Both the position numbers and the translations under genes were made by a program. Below the pieces are notes generated by a model. That model made no database searches and was not told where the DNA came from. It saw only the letters and a program-made list of their open reading frames with translations. DNA of 60,993 nucleotides from Bacteroidota bacterium (GTDB lineage: Bacteria; Bacteroidota; Bacteroidia; Chitinophagales; Chitinophagaceae): assembly GCA_947451115.1 (NCBI GenBank), contig CANFXV010000013.1:1-60993 (forward strand), given 5' to 3'. Shown in pieces: positions 60,380 through 60,993 of the stretch (its first letter is position 1; each line of letters opens with the position of its first letter).

Positions 60380-60778
60380 TTAATTGTTTTTTGCTCCTTG
60401 TTTAATCCATGCATAAATTTTTGCATTGATTTTTTCATCAGGCCCTGCCCCCATGGGCATCACTGGACTTTTTTTACCTGTCATCCACAACATCAATATA
60501 CTATTATCAGGATCATTGGCTTTAATGTAACTTCCATCTGTTAAAGCTTTATATGCATTGGCTTCCGTCAAATCAGGATTTTTAGCTCCTGCCACATGAC
60601 ATCCCGCTTTTGCACAACTAGTAGTAAATAAAGGAATAATATCTGTTTTAAAACTCATGGTTTCTGTGATACTACTTCCTGGATTTACGACAATGGTTGA
60701 AGTTTTATAACATCCCGTAATAGCAATCATAGTAAGGGCAAAAAGACCTGATAATATGGCTATTTTTTTGGTTAACAT
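60380..60778 (-). CDS. Lipoprotein with atypical cytochrome c-like CX4CH motif
   Basis: 132 aa. Lipobox MIAITGC (Cys23), then IIPLFTTSCAKAGCHVAGAKNPDLT: C55 and C60-H61 spaced by four residues rather than the two of CxxCH. MPMGAGPDEKI near the C-terminus offers possible distal Met ligands. This CX4CH type is known from planctomycete/Bacteroidota cytochrome c-like domains. Heme attachment is likely but not certain. It adjoins the DUF5777 gene and the ethylbenzene-dehydrogenase-like fragment. Confidence 0.8.
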   Translation of the reverse strand: MLTKKIAILSGLFALTMIAITGCYKTSTIVVNPGSSITETMSFKTDIIPLFTTSCAKAGCHVAGAKNPDLTEANAYKALTDGSYIKANDPDNSILMLWMTGKKSPVMPMGAGPDEKINAKIYAWIKQGAKNN

Positions 60779-60807
60779 ACATTTTCATTTAATCGTTTAC
60801 ATCCATT

Positions 60808-60993
60808 TTATTTTTGAAACTTAAGTACCAGATTGGGCTGAATGGCATGTTGGTTGTTGTTTCTATTCCAAATGGCAAAACCAAAGGCTTGATCTTGTAA
60901 ACTTGTAAAATCAATGTCTTGCTTCAATACATCACTTGTTTTTAATTTTCTTCTGTACTCAACAATATAGCCTGTTCCAGTATATACTGCAAC
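60808..60993 (-). CDS. C-terminal fragment, ethylbenzene-dehydrogenase-like heme domain (5' end outside window)
   Basis: The reverse strand reads in frame from the window edge for 61 residues to a TAA. TGYIVEYRRKL, then a Lys/Asp-rich loop, FGFAIWNRNNNQHAIQP and a final hydrophobic strand resemble the end of EB_dh-type domains, the heme b subunit fold of ethylbenzene dehydrogenase and cytochrome c-552-like domains. The match rests on a short stretch. It is 29 bases upstream of the CX4CH lipoprotein gene and probably belongs to the same transcript. Confidence 0.5.
   Translation of the reverse strand, partial: VAVYTGTGYIVEYRRKLKTSDVLKQDIDFTSLQDQAFGFAIWNRNNNQHAIQPNLVLKFQK

Overview
The window comes from an AT-rich Bacteroidota chromosome, most likely Chitinophagaceae-like. 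Signs of this are a type IX secretion sorting domain, a SusC-like TonB receptor with a carboxypeptidase-like N-terminal domain, a DUF5777 barrel, the long form of urocanase, and starts without Shine-Dalgarno sequences. The genus is inferred. I saw no rRNA, CRISPR array, transposase or complete tRNA.

Layout. (1) 1-1900: a PIN-domain gene cut by the window edge, then a Fic AMPylator gene flanked by two diverged ~250-bp direct repeats with tRNA-3'-end-like hairpins; a perfect 31-bp direct repeat overlaps the fic start. (2) 1973-9356: a compact histidine-utilisation operon, hutH-hutU-hutI-hutG, on the minus strand between two paralogous membrane-protein genes that share only their first ~40 codons. 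(3) 9375-22439: a minus-strand surface-fibre locus: an outer-membrane barrel, a lipoprotein, a lone LuxR-type HTH, a T9SS cargo protein, and 784-aa, 1547-aa, LamG, Bor-like and 595-aa secreted proteins. The 1547-aa protein combines coiled-coil repeats, a phage side-tail-fibre motif and three YadA-like head blocks. (4) 22495-25314: two Crp/Fnr paralogues and a membrane-bound AraC regulator, with many palindromes. (5) 25410-46961: arginase, then carbohydrate and surface genes (Gfo/Idh oxidoreductase, type-B esterase, GH3, TonB receptor, SDR, GH51, zinc dehydrogenase), a class I isoprenoid-type enzyme, a TPR protein, beta-propeller lipoproteins, and a class II cyclic-nucleotide phosphodiesterase with a truncated 5' copy 3 kb away. 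(6) 47058-55304: a sugar isomerase-like protein, a Dabb protein, and a minus-strand set of SSS transporter, N-acyl-D-aminoacylase, DUF1611/DgcN, enolase-superfamily epimerase (DgcA/AEE-like) and APC permease, which reads as a D-glutamate or murein-peptide catabolic unit. (7) 55395-60993: an electron-transfer cluster (NrfD-type membrane protein, Fe-S protein, two cytochrome c-like proteins, DUF5777 barrel, ethylbenzene-dehydrogenase-like fragment) with no molybdopterin catalytic subunit in view.

Together: histidine, arginine and D-amino-acid modules all feed glutamate. The middle of the window handles plant-type glycans and surface attachment. The Crp/Fnr genes sit directly next to the fibre locus, and palindromes of Crp/Fnr geometry (5-bp arms, 4-bp spacer) recur both upstream of fibre genes and just in front of the two Crp/Fnr genes. 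This suggests a local regulatory circuit for the fibre locus, which is the most interesting candidate system here.
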